A stretch of 64,000 bases of DNA from JAZDMK01 sp043800975 (GCA_043800975.1 JAZDMK010000301.1:8388-72387); one strand, 5' to 3'; positions 1 to 9,968 are shown, counted from the first letter of the stretch. Translations and numbers: made by a program. The notes: generated by a model from the sequence alone, not told the origin.

Positions 1-35
1 AAAAGCTGAAAGTTATCATTAGAATTTCATTCAAT

Positions 36-58
36 AAAAAAAACCGACTTGCATCGGC
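36..58 (-). terminator. Probable intrinsic terminator of the nuo operon
   Basis: Read on the minus strand, a short hairpin (CCGA/TCGG arms, 6-nt loop) is followed by an uninterrupted run of eight T. It lies about 50 nt after the stop of the last minus-strand gene and faces the right way to end the nuo transcript. The stem is only 4 bp, so the call rests mainly on the T-run and position. Confidence 0.5.
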
Positions 59-104
59 TCTTGTATTCAAATTAACGTTTAATGATTAAACGAATAACGA
101 TTAA

Positions 105-446
105 TTAATTCTTAAACGTCCAGTAATTCGCTTCCGCTTCAGTTTCATGATCCGATTGCTGCAACCAGTAAGCAGGAGAAACTTTTTTTCCTGTTTTGGT
201 TTTTAGTCTGCGTTCATAAATATCAATGATGGGATGAAATAGTATGTCTGTAACGCCCACTACATAAGTAGTAGCATCCCCTTCGTTTTTCTTTTTTTCT
301 TCTTCAACTTTTACTTCATATTTATTCAGTTCGAGAAGTTCCTTCAGAAATTGCGCGCGGGCTGCAGTACAGCCTGATTCAGCAATTGAGCAGCGGGTGT
401 TTTCCACCACGCCTGTATTGTGTTTTCCGTTGTTTAATGTTACCAT
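105..446 (-). CDS. Conserved-looking hypothetical protein downstream of nuoN
   Basis: A 113-residue protein with no signal peptide or membrane segment. It has two cysteines near residues 19 and 26, a charged Lys/Glu-rich middle and a C-terminal aromatic patch. I do not recognise the family. It starts 12 nt after the nuoN stop and precedes the putative terminator, so it is probably the last cistron of the nuo transcript, but there is no clear ribosome-binding site. Being last in the operon does not make it a complex I subunit. Confidence 0.6.
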   Translation of the reverse strand: MVTLNNGKHNTGVVENTRCSIAESGCTAARAQFLKELLELNKYEVKVEEEKKKNEGDATTYVVGVTDILFHPIIDIYERRLKTKTGKKVSPAYWLQQSDHETEAEANYWTFKN

Positions 447-458
447 AACGCTAAAAAA

Positions 459-1880
459 TTATACACCAAAACTGATGCTGAAGATGTATTCATAAATCGG
501 GCTGAGCAAACCAATGGCGAAGATACCAACAATGCAAAGTATAAGAGCTAAGCGTGTGGTGAAGCTGCTTTTGAAGCGTGCAATCGGACTGTCATTTTTG
601 TTGATGAACATTGCTTTCACAACCAGCAGATAGTAGTACAATGAAATCGTGGCGTTCAGAACAGCAATTAAAATTAACCAGTAATAACCCACGCTGGCTG
701 CAGATGTGAAAAGGAAAAACTTTCCAAAGAATCCGGCAACAGGTGGTATGCCAGCCAGAGAAAACAAAGCGAGCATCATCAGCAGGCTGAGATTTGGATT
801 GGTGCGGTACAGTCCGTCGTAATCATCCATGTTATCTTTTCCGGTTGCATCATAGATAGCAGAAACAACACCGAAAGCACCGAGGTTTGAAAAGATATAA
901 ATCATGATAAAATACACAACGGTGGACATACCCAATTGGTTTGCACCCATGATCCCGAGTAGTATGAAGCCAGCTTGGGCAATGGATGAAAACGCAAGAA
1001 AACGTTTCATGTTTTTCTGCCGTATGGCAAAGAGATTACCGACGGTCATCGTAAGGATAGCAATTATGTACAGTGCATTTTCCCAGATGTCGATCACATT
1101 TTTAAAAACGGTAAACAACACAATAGTAAAAATAAATGCAGCGGCACCCTTTGATATTACAGAAAGATAAGAAGTCACATTTACCGGAGCGCCTTCATAT
1201 ACATCAGCTGTCCAGAGGTGGAAGGGAACCAGCGAAATTTTGAAACCCATACCGGAAATAAAGAACATTAGTCCGAGAACTTCGAGCGATGTGTTGCTGA
1301 AGTTAGCTGCGATTTCTGAAAAATAAATGGATCCGGAAACACCGTAAATCATAGAAATACCAAAGAGCATGATGCCGGACGAAAGAGCAGAAATCAGAAT
1401 CAGTTTGATACCCGCTTCTGCCGATTTGTTGCGGTAGCTGTCGTATGCAGCCAAAGTTGCGATAGGAATGGTAGCCAGTTCAAGACCCAGATAAAACATC
1501 AGGAAGTCGCCTGATGAAATCATAAAGTTCATCCCGATCAGTGTGGAAATAATCAGAATGTAAAACTCGCTGATTTTCCCATCGTTCCCGGGTTTACGCA
1601 GCCATGTTGCCGATTGCAGGAATACAATCAGAGCTCCGACATTCAGAATGTTTTTTACAAGAACATTCAGTTCGGTTGAACTGTACATTCCGCCAAACAT
1701 AGATCCGAAGCTGGCAGGTAAAAAGCCAACGGCAGTCACGATAGTGAAAAGCACAAGGGCAAACGGAATGACAACCTGTTTTTTTGAAGGCTTGACGGCT
1801 AGTTCAGCAATCAGTATAATGAGCATTGCTGCTGTCAGCAGAATCTCATGTCTCATCAGATAAAATTGTTCGAAATTCAT
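459..1880 (-). CDS. nuoN: NADH-quinone oxidoreductase subunit N
   Basis: A 473-residue polytopic antiporter-like subunit of the complex I membrane arm, with about 14 hydrophobic segments and the usual family length. Conserved features are the lysine-containing helix around KGAAAFIF and the F-H-LWTADVYEGAP loop typical of NuoN. It pumps protons when quinone is reduced. It is the last nuo gene, 28 nt after nuoM. Confidence 0.97.
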   Translation of the reverse strand: MNFEQFYLMRHEILLTAAMLIILIAELAVKPSKKQVVIPFALVLFTIVTAVGFLPASFGSMFGGMYSSTELNVLVKNILNVGALIVFLQSATWLRKPGNDGKISEFYILIISTLIGMNFMISSGDFLMFYLGLELATIPIATLAAYDSYRNKSAEAGIKLILISALSSGIMLFGISMIYGVSGSIYFSEIAANFSNTSLEVLGLMFFISGMGFKISLVPFHLWTADVYEGAPVNVTSYLSVISKGAAAFIFTIVLFTVFKNVIDIWENALYIIAILTMTVGNLFAIRQKNMKRFLAFSSIAQAGFILLGIMGANQLGMSTVVYFIMIYIFSNLGAFGVVSAIYDATGKDNMDDYDGLYRTNPNLSLLMMLALFSLAGIPPVAGFFGKFFLFTSAASVGYYWLILIAVLNATISLYYYLLVVKAMFINKNDSPIARFKSSFTTRLALILCIVGIFAIGLLSPIYEYIFSISFGV

Positions 1881-1908
1881 ATTTCTGATTTCTTTCTGTT
1901 ACTAAATA

Positions 1909-3408
1909 TTAAAATGCAGCTCCGAGTTGTTCAACAATCGGTTGCAGACTATCTGTGATAATATTGGAAAGCCAGAGCGGAAACAATCCGATTCCGGCAA
2001 TTGCTACAATTAAAGTTCCTGCACTCAACCGTTCAAACCATTTGGCATCGGTTAGTTTTAGATATTCTGAGTTTTTTACAGGTCCAAATAAAAGTATTCC
2101 TACGACGCGCAGAATGTATACAGCTGTGATTACAATTGCAGAACATGCAATGATAGTGGCTACACGATGGAAGACATCTGGATGCTGGAAAGCGCCAACA
2201 AAAATGGTCATCTCAGCAACAAAGCCGCTGAGGCCAGGAAGTCCAAGTGAAGCAAGACCTGCGATTACATAACAAACCGCGAGGAAAGGAAGAATTTTCA
2301 TCAGTCCGCCCATTTCGTTGATCAGGCGTGTGTGTGTTCTTCCGTAAATCATGCCGATCAATGCGAAGAAAAGGGCTGTCATCAGTCCGTGTGAGATCAT
2401 TTGGAGGATAGCGCCGTTCATGGCGGTTGTGTTTGCCATCAGTACGGCAAAGAGCACAAGGCCGCAGTGACTCACGGATGAATAGGCATTGATATACTTA
2501 AGGTCTTTCTGCCAGATCGCACCGAATGCACCATATACAACACTAATTGTAGTGAGAATGATAAATATCCAGCCCAATTCGTTGGCTGCTTCAGGCATTA
2601 GGAACATCGCAACGCGGAAGCAACCGTAGCCTCCGAGTTTCATCAGAACGCCGGCATGCAGCATAGATACTGCGGTTGGTGCTGATGCATGACCGTCAGG
2701 TGACCATGTGTGAAACGGGAAAAGTGCGCCCAACACTCCAAATCCGATGAATGTAAACGGGAAGAAAAACATTTGTGCATCACGCGGGATACCCACTTTC
2801 GAGATGTCAATAATATTGAAAGTAAGCTGCCCGCCATCAGCAGCAGAGTTGAAATAGATGCCGAGCAAACCGACCATCAGCAGGGCAGAGCCCCCCATCA
2901 GCATCAGCGTGAGTTTCATGGCCGAATATTCTTTCGGTCCGCTGCCCCAGAGCCCGATCAGCAAATACATCGGGATAACTGCGATTTCGTAATACAGGAA
3001 CATGGTAAACAAATCGAGCGAAATGAAAAAACCAAATACGCCGGTTCCGAGAATAATCAATGAAATGAAGAATTCACGCGAGAGTTCTTCCACCTGCCAG
3101 GATGCAAATATGCCGGCAAAAATTACGATAGAAGTAAGAGCAATCATGGCAACGGAAATTCCGTCAACGCCAATAGCGTAATGAATGTTCAGACTTTCAA
3201 ACCAAAGGTAATCGTCTGTAAACAGCATTTCAGCTGTATTTCCAATGGCACGTTCGTGCAGGTACAGATAAACCAGCACACCGGCCAGAATAAGTTGCGT
3301 GCCCATTCCAATGGCCGACACGATACGTGCGCCGCGGAAATCTTTTGCGATCATTATCCCGACAATGGTCAGGGCGGGGATCAGAATAAATAAATTCAGG
3401 ATACTCAT
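1909..3408 (-). CDS. nuoM: NADH-quinone oxidoreductase subunit M
   Basis: A 499-residue proton-translocating membrane subunit of complex I. It carries the family motif FPFHTWSPDGHASAPT followed by the VSMLHAG helix, and the conserved MYLLIGLWG segment. Length is normal for NuoM. It lies between nuoL (15 nt upstream) and nuoN in the canonical order. Confidence 0.97.
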   Translation of the reverse strand: MSILNLFILIPALTIVGIMIAKDFRGARIVSAIGMGTQLILAGVLVYLYLHERAIGNTAEMLFTDDYLWFESLNIHYAIGVDGISVAMIALTSIVIFAGIFASWQVEELSREFFISLIILGTGVFGFFISLDLFTMFLYYEIAVIPMYLLIGLWGSGPKEYSAMKLTLMLMGGSALLMVGLLGIYFNSAADGGQLTFNIIDISKVGIPRDAQMFFFPFTFIGFGVLGALFPFHTWSPDGHASAPTAVSMLHAGVLMKLGGYGCFRVAMFLMPEAANELGWIFIILTTISVVYGAFGAIWQKDLKYINAYSSVSHCGLVLFAVLMANTTAMNGAILQMISHGLMTALFFALIGMIYGRTHTRLINEMGGLMKILPFLAVCYVIAGLASLGLPGLSGFVAEMTIFVGAFQHPDVFHRVATIIACSAIVITAVYILRVVGILLFGPVKNSEYLKLTDAKWFERLSAGTLIVAIAGIGLFPLWLSNIITDSLQPIVEQLGAAF

Positions 3409-3423
3409 ATCTTCACTCGGTTA

Positions 3424-5346
3424 TTAGATCCATAAATAAATAAAGAGTAATGCAAATCCGATTGCACCCAGAACAAATACAAAGGCGTAACCCTGAAGTT
3501 GTCCTGATTGCAATCCTTTCATGCGAATAGATGATGCATTTGTTACCCATGCAACACCGTTCATAGCACCGTCGATCACATGGCGGTCGAACCATGCAAC
3601 AGGCCGTGAAATCATATTAAATATAATTTTCTTCGTGATGAAAAGATAGATTTCATCAATGTAGAATTTGTTGTAAACCACTTTGTAAAAAACGCCAAGC
3701 TTGCGTGTAATATTGTTGGGAGCTGCTTTGTCTTTCATATACAAAAGTGCTGCGATCAGAATTCCCAAGAGGCCAATTCCGACGGAAGCACCGGCAACGC
3801 CAAAATTCATTTCTGTTTCAAAAGGCATTTTGTCGGAAGTAACCAGTTCGCTGAAAGGAATGTATCCTGCAAAGATAGAGGCCACAGCAAGGAACATCAA
3901 TGGGATTGTCATGGTAAGCGGCGATTCGTGCGGTGTGTGATGATAGTGTGGTTCTTTGTTCCAGAACACTCTGAAGTAAAGTCGGAACATATAGAATGCA
4001 GTTAAACCAGCAACTAAGAATTCAACTGCGAAGAGAATTTTGTCATGATGGAAAGCAGCCACAAGAATTTCATCTTTACTGAAGAAGCCCGACAATCCCG
4101 GAACACCGGCAATCGTTAAGCAGGCAATCAGGAAAGTAATGTGTGTGATAGGAAGATATTTTCTAAGCCCGCCCATTTCGTTCATCAGGTTGGTGTGAAC
4201 AGCATGAATAATCGCACCGGCTCCCAGGAAGAGCAATGCTTTAAACATGGCATGTGTAAACAGATGGAACATAGAAGCCATGTAACCAAGTCCTGCTTCG
4301 CCTTCACCATAGCCGGAAACACCCAACGCAAGAATCATATAACCGATTTGTGAAAGTGTGGAGAAGGCAAGTATACGTTTTATGTCGAACTGCGTACAGG
4401 CAATAACAGCGGCAAACAGAGAAGTGAAACCGCCAATGTAGGCAATGACTGTCAGTGCATCGGGTGCTGCAAAAGCATAGAGCGGAAAGAGACGTGCAAC
4501 GAGAAAAACACCGGCCACAACCATGGTTGCTGCGTGGATTAATGCAGAAACAGGCGTGGGGCCTTCCATCGCATCAGGTAGCCAGATGTGTAAAGGAAAC
4601 ATAGCCGATTTTCCGGCACCGCCCATAAAAACAAGCAAGAGCGCCCATGTTACAACGGAAACACCTACAAATGTACCACCGATATTGCGAACCACATCAA
4701 TGCCTTCGGGTCCTGTCAGGTATTGGAAATCGAAGGTTCCGGTCCAATAAGAGAGTAAAAGAATACCGATAAGAAATCCAAGGTCGGCAAATCGTGTAAC
4801 AATAAATGCTTTTTTCGATGCCGCAACAGCGGAAGGTTTTTCGTAATAGAATCCAATCAGCAGGAAGGAAGAAACACCTACCAGTTCCCAGAAAATATAC
4901 ATCTGGAAAATGTTGGTTGCTAATACCAGTCCCATCATCGAGAAAGTGAAAAGCGAAAGGAAAGCGAAGAAACGCTGAAATCCTTTTTCACCTTTCATGT
5001 AACCGATGCTGTAGAGATGCACCATGAAAGACACGGTAGACACAACAACCAGCATCATGCAGGAAATTGGATCGAGGTATGTTCCCATTTCGATGATCAG
5101 TGTGTCTGTAAAACGAAGCCACGGAGTGCTTGCGCCGATAAGGGTTTGATAAACATCATTCACTTTTCCGACTTCGAAAAAGTACATGTAGGCAGTGTAA
5201 TAGGAGAGAATCATTACAACGCCCAGCCCCAGTGTTCCAAGAATTCCAGAGAGCATTGGCTTGAATTTCATCCCGAAGAGACCGAGCAGTAAAAACATGA
5301 ACAGCGGTATCAGAGGTATCCAGATGGTATATGAAAAGTCGAACAT
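3424..5346 (-). CDS. nuoL: NADH-quinone oxidoreductase subunit L
   Basis: A 640-residue distal membrane subunit of complex I. The signature FPLHIWLPDAMEGPTPVSAL and the following HAATMV helix are intact, as is the long C-terminal part (about residues 480-640) that in NuoL forms the lateral helix. Length is typical. It is 18 nt downstream of nuoK in the operon. Confidence 0.97.
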   Translation of the reverse strand: MFDFSYTIWIPLIPLFMFLLLGLFGMKFKPMLSGILGTLGLGVVMILSYYTAYMYFFEVGKVNDVYQTLIGASTPWLRFTDTLIIEMGTYLDPISCMMLVVVSTVSFMVHLYSIGYMKGEKGFQRFFAFLSLFTFSMMGLVLATNIFQMYIFWELVGVSSFLLIGFYYEKPSAVAASKKAFIVTRFADLGFLIGILLLSYWTGTFDFQYLTGPEGIDVVRNIGGTFVGVSVVTWALLLVFMGGAGKSAMFPLHIWLPDAMEGPTPVSALIHAATMVVAGVFLVARLFPLYAFAAPDALTVIAYIGGFTSLFAAVIACTQFDIKRILAFSTLSQIGYMILALGVSGYGEGEAGLGYMASMFHLFTHAMFKALLFLGAGAIIHAVHTNLMNEMGGLRKYLPITHITFLIACLTIAGVPGLSGFFSKDEILVAAFHHDKILFAVEFLVAGLTAFYMFRLYFRVFWNKEPHYHHTPHESPLTMTIPLMFLAVASIFAGYIPFSELVTSDKMPFETEMNFGVAGASVGIGLLGILIAALLYMKDKAAPNNITRKLGVFYKVVYNKFYIDEIYLFITKKIIFNMISRPVAWFDRHVIDGAMNGVAWVTNASSIRMKGLQSGQLQGYAFVFVLGAIGFALLFIYLWI

Positions 5347-5364
5347 CGTTCCAGTTTTTTTCGG

Positions 5365-5682
5365 TTAATACTTCATTTCACTTACTTCTTCCACAGTGAT
5401 TGTGGAGAAACGTCTGTAAACATTAATGATCAGAGCGATGGCCACTGAAGCTTCGGCAGCAGCGATGCCCACAACTATGAGCGCGAAGAAAAGACCATGC
5501 ATTCTTTCAGGATGCAGAAAATAATTGAACGCAATAAAATTAATATTCACGGCATTCAGAATCAGTTCGACGGACATCAGCATAGTGATGAGGTTATGAC
5601 GGATTATAAATCCGAAGATGCCTGCAAAAAACATGATGGAACTGATGATCAGAAAATGTTGTAATGTGATTTCTTCAGTCAT
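5365..5682 (-). CDS. nuoK: NADH-quinone oxidoreductase subunit K
   Basis: A 105-residue, three-helix membrane subunit (MrpC-like) of complex I. Both membrane glutamates expected of NuoK are visible: one in MSVELILNAVN (about residue 38) and one in AAAEASVAIAL (about residue 74). Its start overlaps the nuoJ stop by 4 nt, which implies translational coupling. Confidence 0.97.
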   Translation of the reverse strand: MTEEITLQHFLIISSIMFFAGIFGFIIRHNLITMLMSVELILNAVNINFIAFNYFLHPERMHGLFFALIVVGIAAAEASVAIALIINVYRRFSTITVEEVSEMKY

Positions 5683-6191
5683 GACTGTTTCCCTTTCTTT
5701 GCTATAATGATTGCTCCAATCATGGCGGCCAGCAGCAAGATGCTGATGACTTCGAACGGAAGTGCATATCCGTTAAAGTCGACGCTCATTAATTGACGGC
5801 CCACTTCGTCCATGTTCCTGCTGACAGGTTCTTTTCCAGAAGGAGTGAATTTGTATTCAATAATTGTGTACAATGTAAGCGCAAGGCCACTCATGGCGGC
5901 AATGGTTGCCATTGCTATCTTACCGAGATCAGGATAATCGAATTTTTGATTGATGCGACTGGTAAGTAAGATCGAAAAAATAATCAGTACAACAATACCG
6001 CCTGCATAGAGAGTAAGCTGAACCCCGGCCATAAACTGGAAGTCCATCATGAAGTACAATCCTGCTGTGGCAACCAAAACAAAAAGAAGAAAGATGGCTG
6101 CTCTGAGGATTTTCCGGCTGGTAACGGTCAGTATAGAAAATACTCCGATGACGCCGGCTAACAGGTAAAACATAATCAGGTCTGTACTCAT
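5679..6191 (-). CDS. nuoJ: NADH-quinone oxidoreductase subunit J
   Basis: A 170-residue membrane subunit with five predicted helices. The conserved glycine/tyrosine helix (LTLYAGGIVVLIIF) is present. It overlaps nuoI by 4 nt at its start and nuoK by 4 nt at its end, so I-J-K are translationally coupled. Confidence 0.96.
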   Translation of the reverse strand: MSTDLIMFYLLAGVIGVFSILTVTSRKILRAAIFLLFVLVATAGLYFMMDFQFMAGVQLTLYAGGIVVLIIFSILLTSRINQKFDYPDLGKIAMATIAAMSGLALTLYTIIEYKFTPSGKEPVSRNMDEVGRQLMSVDFNGYALPFEVISILLLAAMIGAIIIAKKGKQS

Positions 6192-6682
6192 TCTGCAATA
6201 TCTTTTACAAGGGTGGAACCCGGGTTATTCAATACTTTGGTGAGTTTGTGCCGGTCAAATACGGCATGCTCGAAATCCTGTCCCCATGCCAGAGCATTGG
6301 ATGGACAAGTTTTTACACACAATCCGCAAAATGTACACATCGAAAGATGATATACATATTTGTCGAGAACGCGTTTGCTTTTTCCTTCGGCAGTAGTGAT
6401 TTTATTTGTAATCACATTGATGGTGCCGTTGGGGCAGTTCATATCGCAGATGCCGCAGCCTGTGCAACGATGCTGGTTTTGTGCATCGTGAAGCAGGATC
6501 AGTACGCCTTTAAAGCGTTCGAGCATCACAAGTTTTTTCTTTTTATAGTTGCGGTTTTCGGGGTACCGCTGTGTCACAATCTTTCCCGGGCTGAAGAAAT
6601 ACTTCCCCGTGACGCGCATCCCCTGTATCAGAGACCACACGCCTTTAAAGATTCCGCTGATGTATGTGAAAATACTTCTCAT
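6188..6682 (-). CDS. nuoI: NADH-quinone oxidoreductase subunit I (2x[4Fe-4S])
   Basis: A 164-residue ferredoxin-like subunit linking the peripheral arm to NuoB. Two complete 4Fe-4S motifs are seen, CTGCGICDMNCP at about residue 75 and CTFCGLCVKTCP at about residue 115. In 11-subunit complexes without NuoEFG this subunit is a plausible docking point for ferredoxin or another donor; that is inference. It sits 3 nt after nuoH. Confidence 0.96.
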   Translation of the reverse strand: MRSIFTYISGIFKGVWSLIQGMRVTGKYFFSPGKIVTQRYPENRNYKKKKLVMLERFKGVLILLHDAQNQHRCTGCGICDMNCPNGTINVITNKITTAEGKSKRVLDKYVYHLSMCTFCGLCVKTCPSNALAWGQDFEHAVFDRHKLTKVLNNPGSTLVKDIAE

Positions 6683-6685
6683 AAA

Positions 6686-7786
6686 TTAAAAGTGCCAACC
6701 CATTAATACTAGAAATGCAACAACAATAAGGTTCACCAGATTGATTGGTAACAGATATTTCCATTCCAGTGTAAGCAACTGGTCGATACGCAAACGTGGA
6801 AATGTCCATTTAAACCACATCATCATGAAAATAACGAAGGCTGTTTTTCCGAAGAACCAAACCAGAGGTGGAATCCAGTCCATAATATTATTGAACCCGG
6901 AACAATCGCCAAATAAAGGACCGAGGTGGAATGGCATCCATCCGCCCAGGAATACAGTAGTTGCAAAGGCAGCTACAATAAACATATTCATGTATTCGGC
7001 CAGAAAGAAAAATGCGAATTTAATCCCCGAATATTCGGTATGGAAACCAGCCGTCAATTCTGATTCTGCTTCTGCAAGGTCGAAAGGGCCTCGGTTCGTT
7101 TCCGCTGTACTGGCGATAAGAAAAATAAAGAAAGCAATAACGGCAGGAATGTGTCCTTTAAAGATCCACCATCCGTCGGCCTGGCTTTGAACGATTTCGG
7201 AAAGCTGCAGTGTCCCTGCGAAACAAATGATAGCAAGAAGTGATAATCCAACCGATAATTCATAACTCACAATCTGTGCACCGGAACGCATGGCACCGAT
7301 GAGCGAATATTTATTGTTCGACGACCAGCCTGCAATTAGCACGCCCACTACACCCAGCGACGAAACAGCGATCATATAAAAGATGCCGATGTTGAAGTCG
7401 ATCGCGTGAAGACCCTGCGCAAAAGGTATTGCAGCAATGGCCATGAAGCCTGCGATAATTACTATGTAAGGTGCAATGTTGTATAGAAGCTTGTCTGCCT
7501 TACGGATGGGAATCATTTCCTTCATCAGTAATTTGATAAGATCGGCAATGGTTTGTACCAGTCCCCAGGGTCCGACACGGTTCGGGCCGAGGCGGTTCTG
7601 CATAAAGGCACAAACCTTGCGTTCTGCCAGCACCAAGTATAGCCCGATGACAGCATAAGCGATCAGGAAAATCAACCCGATTAAAACAAGTTCGAAAAGA
7701 TTTGCCCAAAATGCAGGCAGATTTTCAAACATGAACTCGTCAATGGTGTTGATCAGCGGTGTAAAGTCATATCTTTCGTATCCCAT
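6686..7786 (-). CDS. nuoH: NADH-quinone oxidoreductase subunit H
   Basis: A 366-residue membrane subunit that helps form the quinone cavity. The first-loop motif ERKVCAFMQNRLGPNRVGP and the TNRGPFDLAEAESEL motif are complete. It follows nuoD after only 12 nt; in 14-subunit operons nuoE, nuoF and nuoG lie between D and H, so their absence here is clear. Confidence 0.97.
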   Translation of the reverse strand: MGYERYDFTPLINTIDEFMFENLPAFWANLFELVLIGLIFLIAYAVIGLYLVLAERKVCAFMQNRLGPNRVGPWGLVQTIADLIKLLMKEMIPIRKADKLLYNIAPYIVIIAGFMAIAAIPFAQGLHAIDFNIGIFYMIAVSSLGVVGVLIAGWSSNNKYSLIGAMRSGAQIVSYELSVGLSLLAIICFAGTLQLSEIVQSQADGWWIFKGHIPAVIAFFIFLIASTAETNRGPFDLAEAESELTAGFHTEYSGIKFAFFFLAEYMNMFIVAAFATTVFLGGWMPFHLGPLFGDCSGFNNIMDWIPPLVWFFGKTAFVIFMMMWFKWTFPRLRIDQLLTLEWKYLLPINLVNLIVVAFLVLMGWHF

Positions 7787-7798
7787 AACAACGTAGGT

Positions 7799-8923
7799 TT
7801 AACGGTCAATATCCGGTATTATTAAGTCAAGCGAGCCGCTGATGGCAACCATGTCGGCAATCTTATAACCCGCTGTCAGTTTATTCATTATAAAAAGATT
7901 CGAGAAGTTGGGTGTACGGAATTTCATGCGGTAAGGTGTCTTGTTGCCATCACTCACAATATACACGGCCAATTCACCACGGGCTGTTTCCACACGCTGG
8001 AAATATTCACCGGCGGGCAGTTTTATCACGGGTTTCATCTTGGCGCTGAAGTCACCTTCAGGAATATTGTCAATCAGTTTCTCAATGAGATTCATCGATT
8101 CCCACATTTCGTCGATACGTGCCACATAACGATAATAGGTATCGCCTTCAGTATGCAGGATTTCTTTAAAGTCCACTTTTGTGTAAGCACTGTATGGTGC
8201 GGTTTTGCGAACATCGCAGGCGAAGTTGGAAGCACGCCCCGAAGGACCGGTAATTCCGTAAGCAATCGCATCTTCTTTCGAAAGCACGCCTATGCCTTTT
8301 GTTCTTTCCCTGAAAATAACATTGCCTGTAAGCAGACGGTCGTATTCAGGAAGAATTTTGCGGAAATATTTGATAAACTCTTTTGTTCTTTTCTGGAAGT
8401 TCGGATGGATGTCGTGCATCACACCGCCCGGGCATACAAAGCTGTGCAGCAGACGTGAGCCGAATGATTCTTCGAAGATGTCAAGAATTTTTTCACGATC
8501 GCGCAGGCCGTAGAAGAAGCAGGTCAATCCGCCAAGGTCCATTCCGAAGGCACACCACCACAACTGATGGCTGGCAATACGGCCAAGCTCGGCCAGAATA
8601 GTGCGTATATACACAGCTCTTTCAGGAACTTCCACTTCAAGGGCTTTTTCAACGCAAAGGCTGACAGCCTCGTTGTTCATGTGTGCCGAAAAATAATCCA
8701 TCCGGTCGGTCAGGTGTATGGTCTGCGGATAGGTCATGCTTTCGCACATTTTTTCAATACCGCGGTGAATATATCCGCAATGGGGGATAAGATAATCTAC
8801 AGTTTCCCCTTTAAGCGATACTTCAAACCGAAGTACTCCGTGCGTCGACGGATGCTGCGGGCCCATGTTTATAATGTAATCCTGGGCGTGCGGCGAATGG
8901 GTTTGGATGATAGTCTCGTTCAT
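7799..8923 (-). CDS. nuoD: NADH-quinone oxidoreductase subunit D
   Basis: A 374-residue 49-kDa-type subunit, related to the hydrogenase large subunit, lining the quinone site. It shows NMGPQHPSTHGVLR near the N-terminus with the quinone-site histidine, and IHRGIEK. It is not fused to NuoC. It overlaps neither neighbour: nuoC ends 8 nt upstream. Confidence 0.97.
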   Translation of the reverse strand: MNETIIQTHSPHAQDYIINMGPQHPSTHGVLRFEVSLKGETVDYLIPHCGYIHRGIEKMCESMTYPQTIHLTDRMDYFSAHMNNEAVSLCVEKALEVEVPERAVYIRTILAELGRIASHQLWWCAFGMDLGGLTCFFYGLRDREKILDIFEESFGSRLLHSFVCPGGVMHDIHPNFQKRTKEFIKYFRKILPEYDRLLTGNVIFRERTKGIGVLSKEDAIAYGITGPSGRASNFACDVRKTAPYSAYTKVDFKEILHTEGDTYYRYVARIDEMWESMNLIEKLIDNIPEGDFSAKMKPVIKLPAGEYFQRVETARGELAVYIVSDGNKTPYRMKFRTPNFSNLFIMNKLTAGYKIADMVAISGSLDLIIPDIDR

Positions 8924-8931
8924 ACGGTTCC

Positions 8932-9390
8932 TCAGCGTTGAATTATATTAATGTCATCCACGAAATCTTTGCGCAGGGGATAGCCGATAATATCGGTTTC
9001 ATCCAGAAAGATCCGGCGCATGTCGGGGTGGTTGCGGAAATGAATTCCAAACATGTCGAAGGTTTCGCGTTCGTGAAATTCCGCAGTGGGCCATACTTTA
9101 CATACAGTATTGACAACAGGGTTTTCACGATCCGCCTTTACTTTCATTACAACTGTGTGATTGTGCCTGGAAGAATTGATATGGTATACCACCATAAAAT
9201 GTGTCTTCCAGTCAACAGCTGTTAATGAAATCAGATAATCCAGTGCGAGCTCATCGTTTTCTGTCAGAACCTTGCATGCTTTCAGCATTTTTTCTTCAGG
9301 TACAATGAAGTCGACGTATTGTTTGTTTTCCACGAACTCTGCTTCGGGAAGCAGTGCCTGGATTTTTGCTTGTAATGATTCTTGATCCAT
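8932..9390 (-). CDS. nuoC: NADH-quinone oxidoreductase subunit C
   Basis: A 152-residue 30-kDa-type subunit of the complex I peripheral arm. The family signature EFHERETFDMFGIHF followed by HPDMRRIFL is intact. It carries no cofactor and packs on NuoD. It is separate from nuoD (8 nt gap) rather than fused as in enterobacteria. Confidence 0.96.
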   Translation of the reverse strand: MDQESLQAKIQALLPEAEFVENKQYVDFIVPEEKMLKACKVLTENDELALDYLISLTAVDWKTHFMVVYHINSSRHNHTVVMKVKADRENPVVNTVCKVWPTAEFHERETFDMFGIHFRNHPDMRRIFLDETDIIGYPLRKDFVDDINIIQR

Positions 9391-9407
9391 CTTCTTTTCT
9401 TTTCAGA

Positions 9408-9968
9408 TTAGACAAAATCAGCCATAGGGTCTTTGCGTTTTTTCCAGATCGTCTCTGTCTTGATTTTACGCTGCAGCTGCATGATTCCGTATAGCAATGC
9501 TTCGGGGCGGGGCGGGCATCCGGGAATGTAAACATCAACGGGAATGAGGTTGTCCACACCACGAACCACCGAATAGGAATTATAGAAAAAGGGACCACCC
9601 GAAACGGCGCAGGCACCCATTGCGATTACATATTTCGGATCGGGCATCTGATCGTACAGGCGTTTCAACACTGGCGCCATCTTGTGAACGACAGTTCCTG
9701 CCACCACGATAACGTCAGCCTGGCGGGGGCTTGCGCGATACACTTCCACGCCGAAGCGGGCAAAGTCGTGGCGCGAGGCACCGGCGGCCATCATTTCGAT
9801 ACCGCAGCAACTGGTGGCAAACGTAAGCGGCCAAACCGAGTTGGAACGACCCCAGTTGATCAGGTCGTCGATGGTTGCCAGAAAGAAATTCTCTTTGTGG
9901 CGGAAGGTTTCGAGGGTTTCGTTGTCCTTGAAATCTTCATACTTCATGGATTTGATTTTTACTCCCAT
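9408..9968 (-). CDS. nuoB: NADH-quinone oxidoreductase subunit B ([4Fe-4S] N2)
   Basis: Holds the terminal cluster N2 that reduces quinone. Ligand motifs are visible: the CC pair in TSCCGIEMM, then GACA and PGCPPRPE. I chose the ATG at 9968 (186 aa, MGVKIK...) rather than the longer frame from 9989: it is preceded by GGAG at good spacing and overlaps the nuoA stop by 10 nt, while the longer version would run 31 nt into nuoA. Confidence 0.95.
   Translation of the reverse strand: MGVKIKSMKYEDFKDNETLETFRHKENFFLATIDDLINWGRSNSVWPLTFATSCCGIEMMAAGASRHDFARFGVEVYRASPRQADVIVVAGTVVHKMAPVLKRLYDQMPDPKYVIAMGACAVSGGPFFYNSYSVVRGVDNLIPVDVYIPGCPPRPEALLYGIMQLQRKIKTETIWKKRKDPMADFV

Noticed and set aside
2643..3393. 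Histidine-rich ORFs opposite nuoM
   Set aside because: Shadows of a conserved membrane-protein gene.
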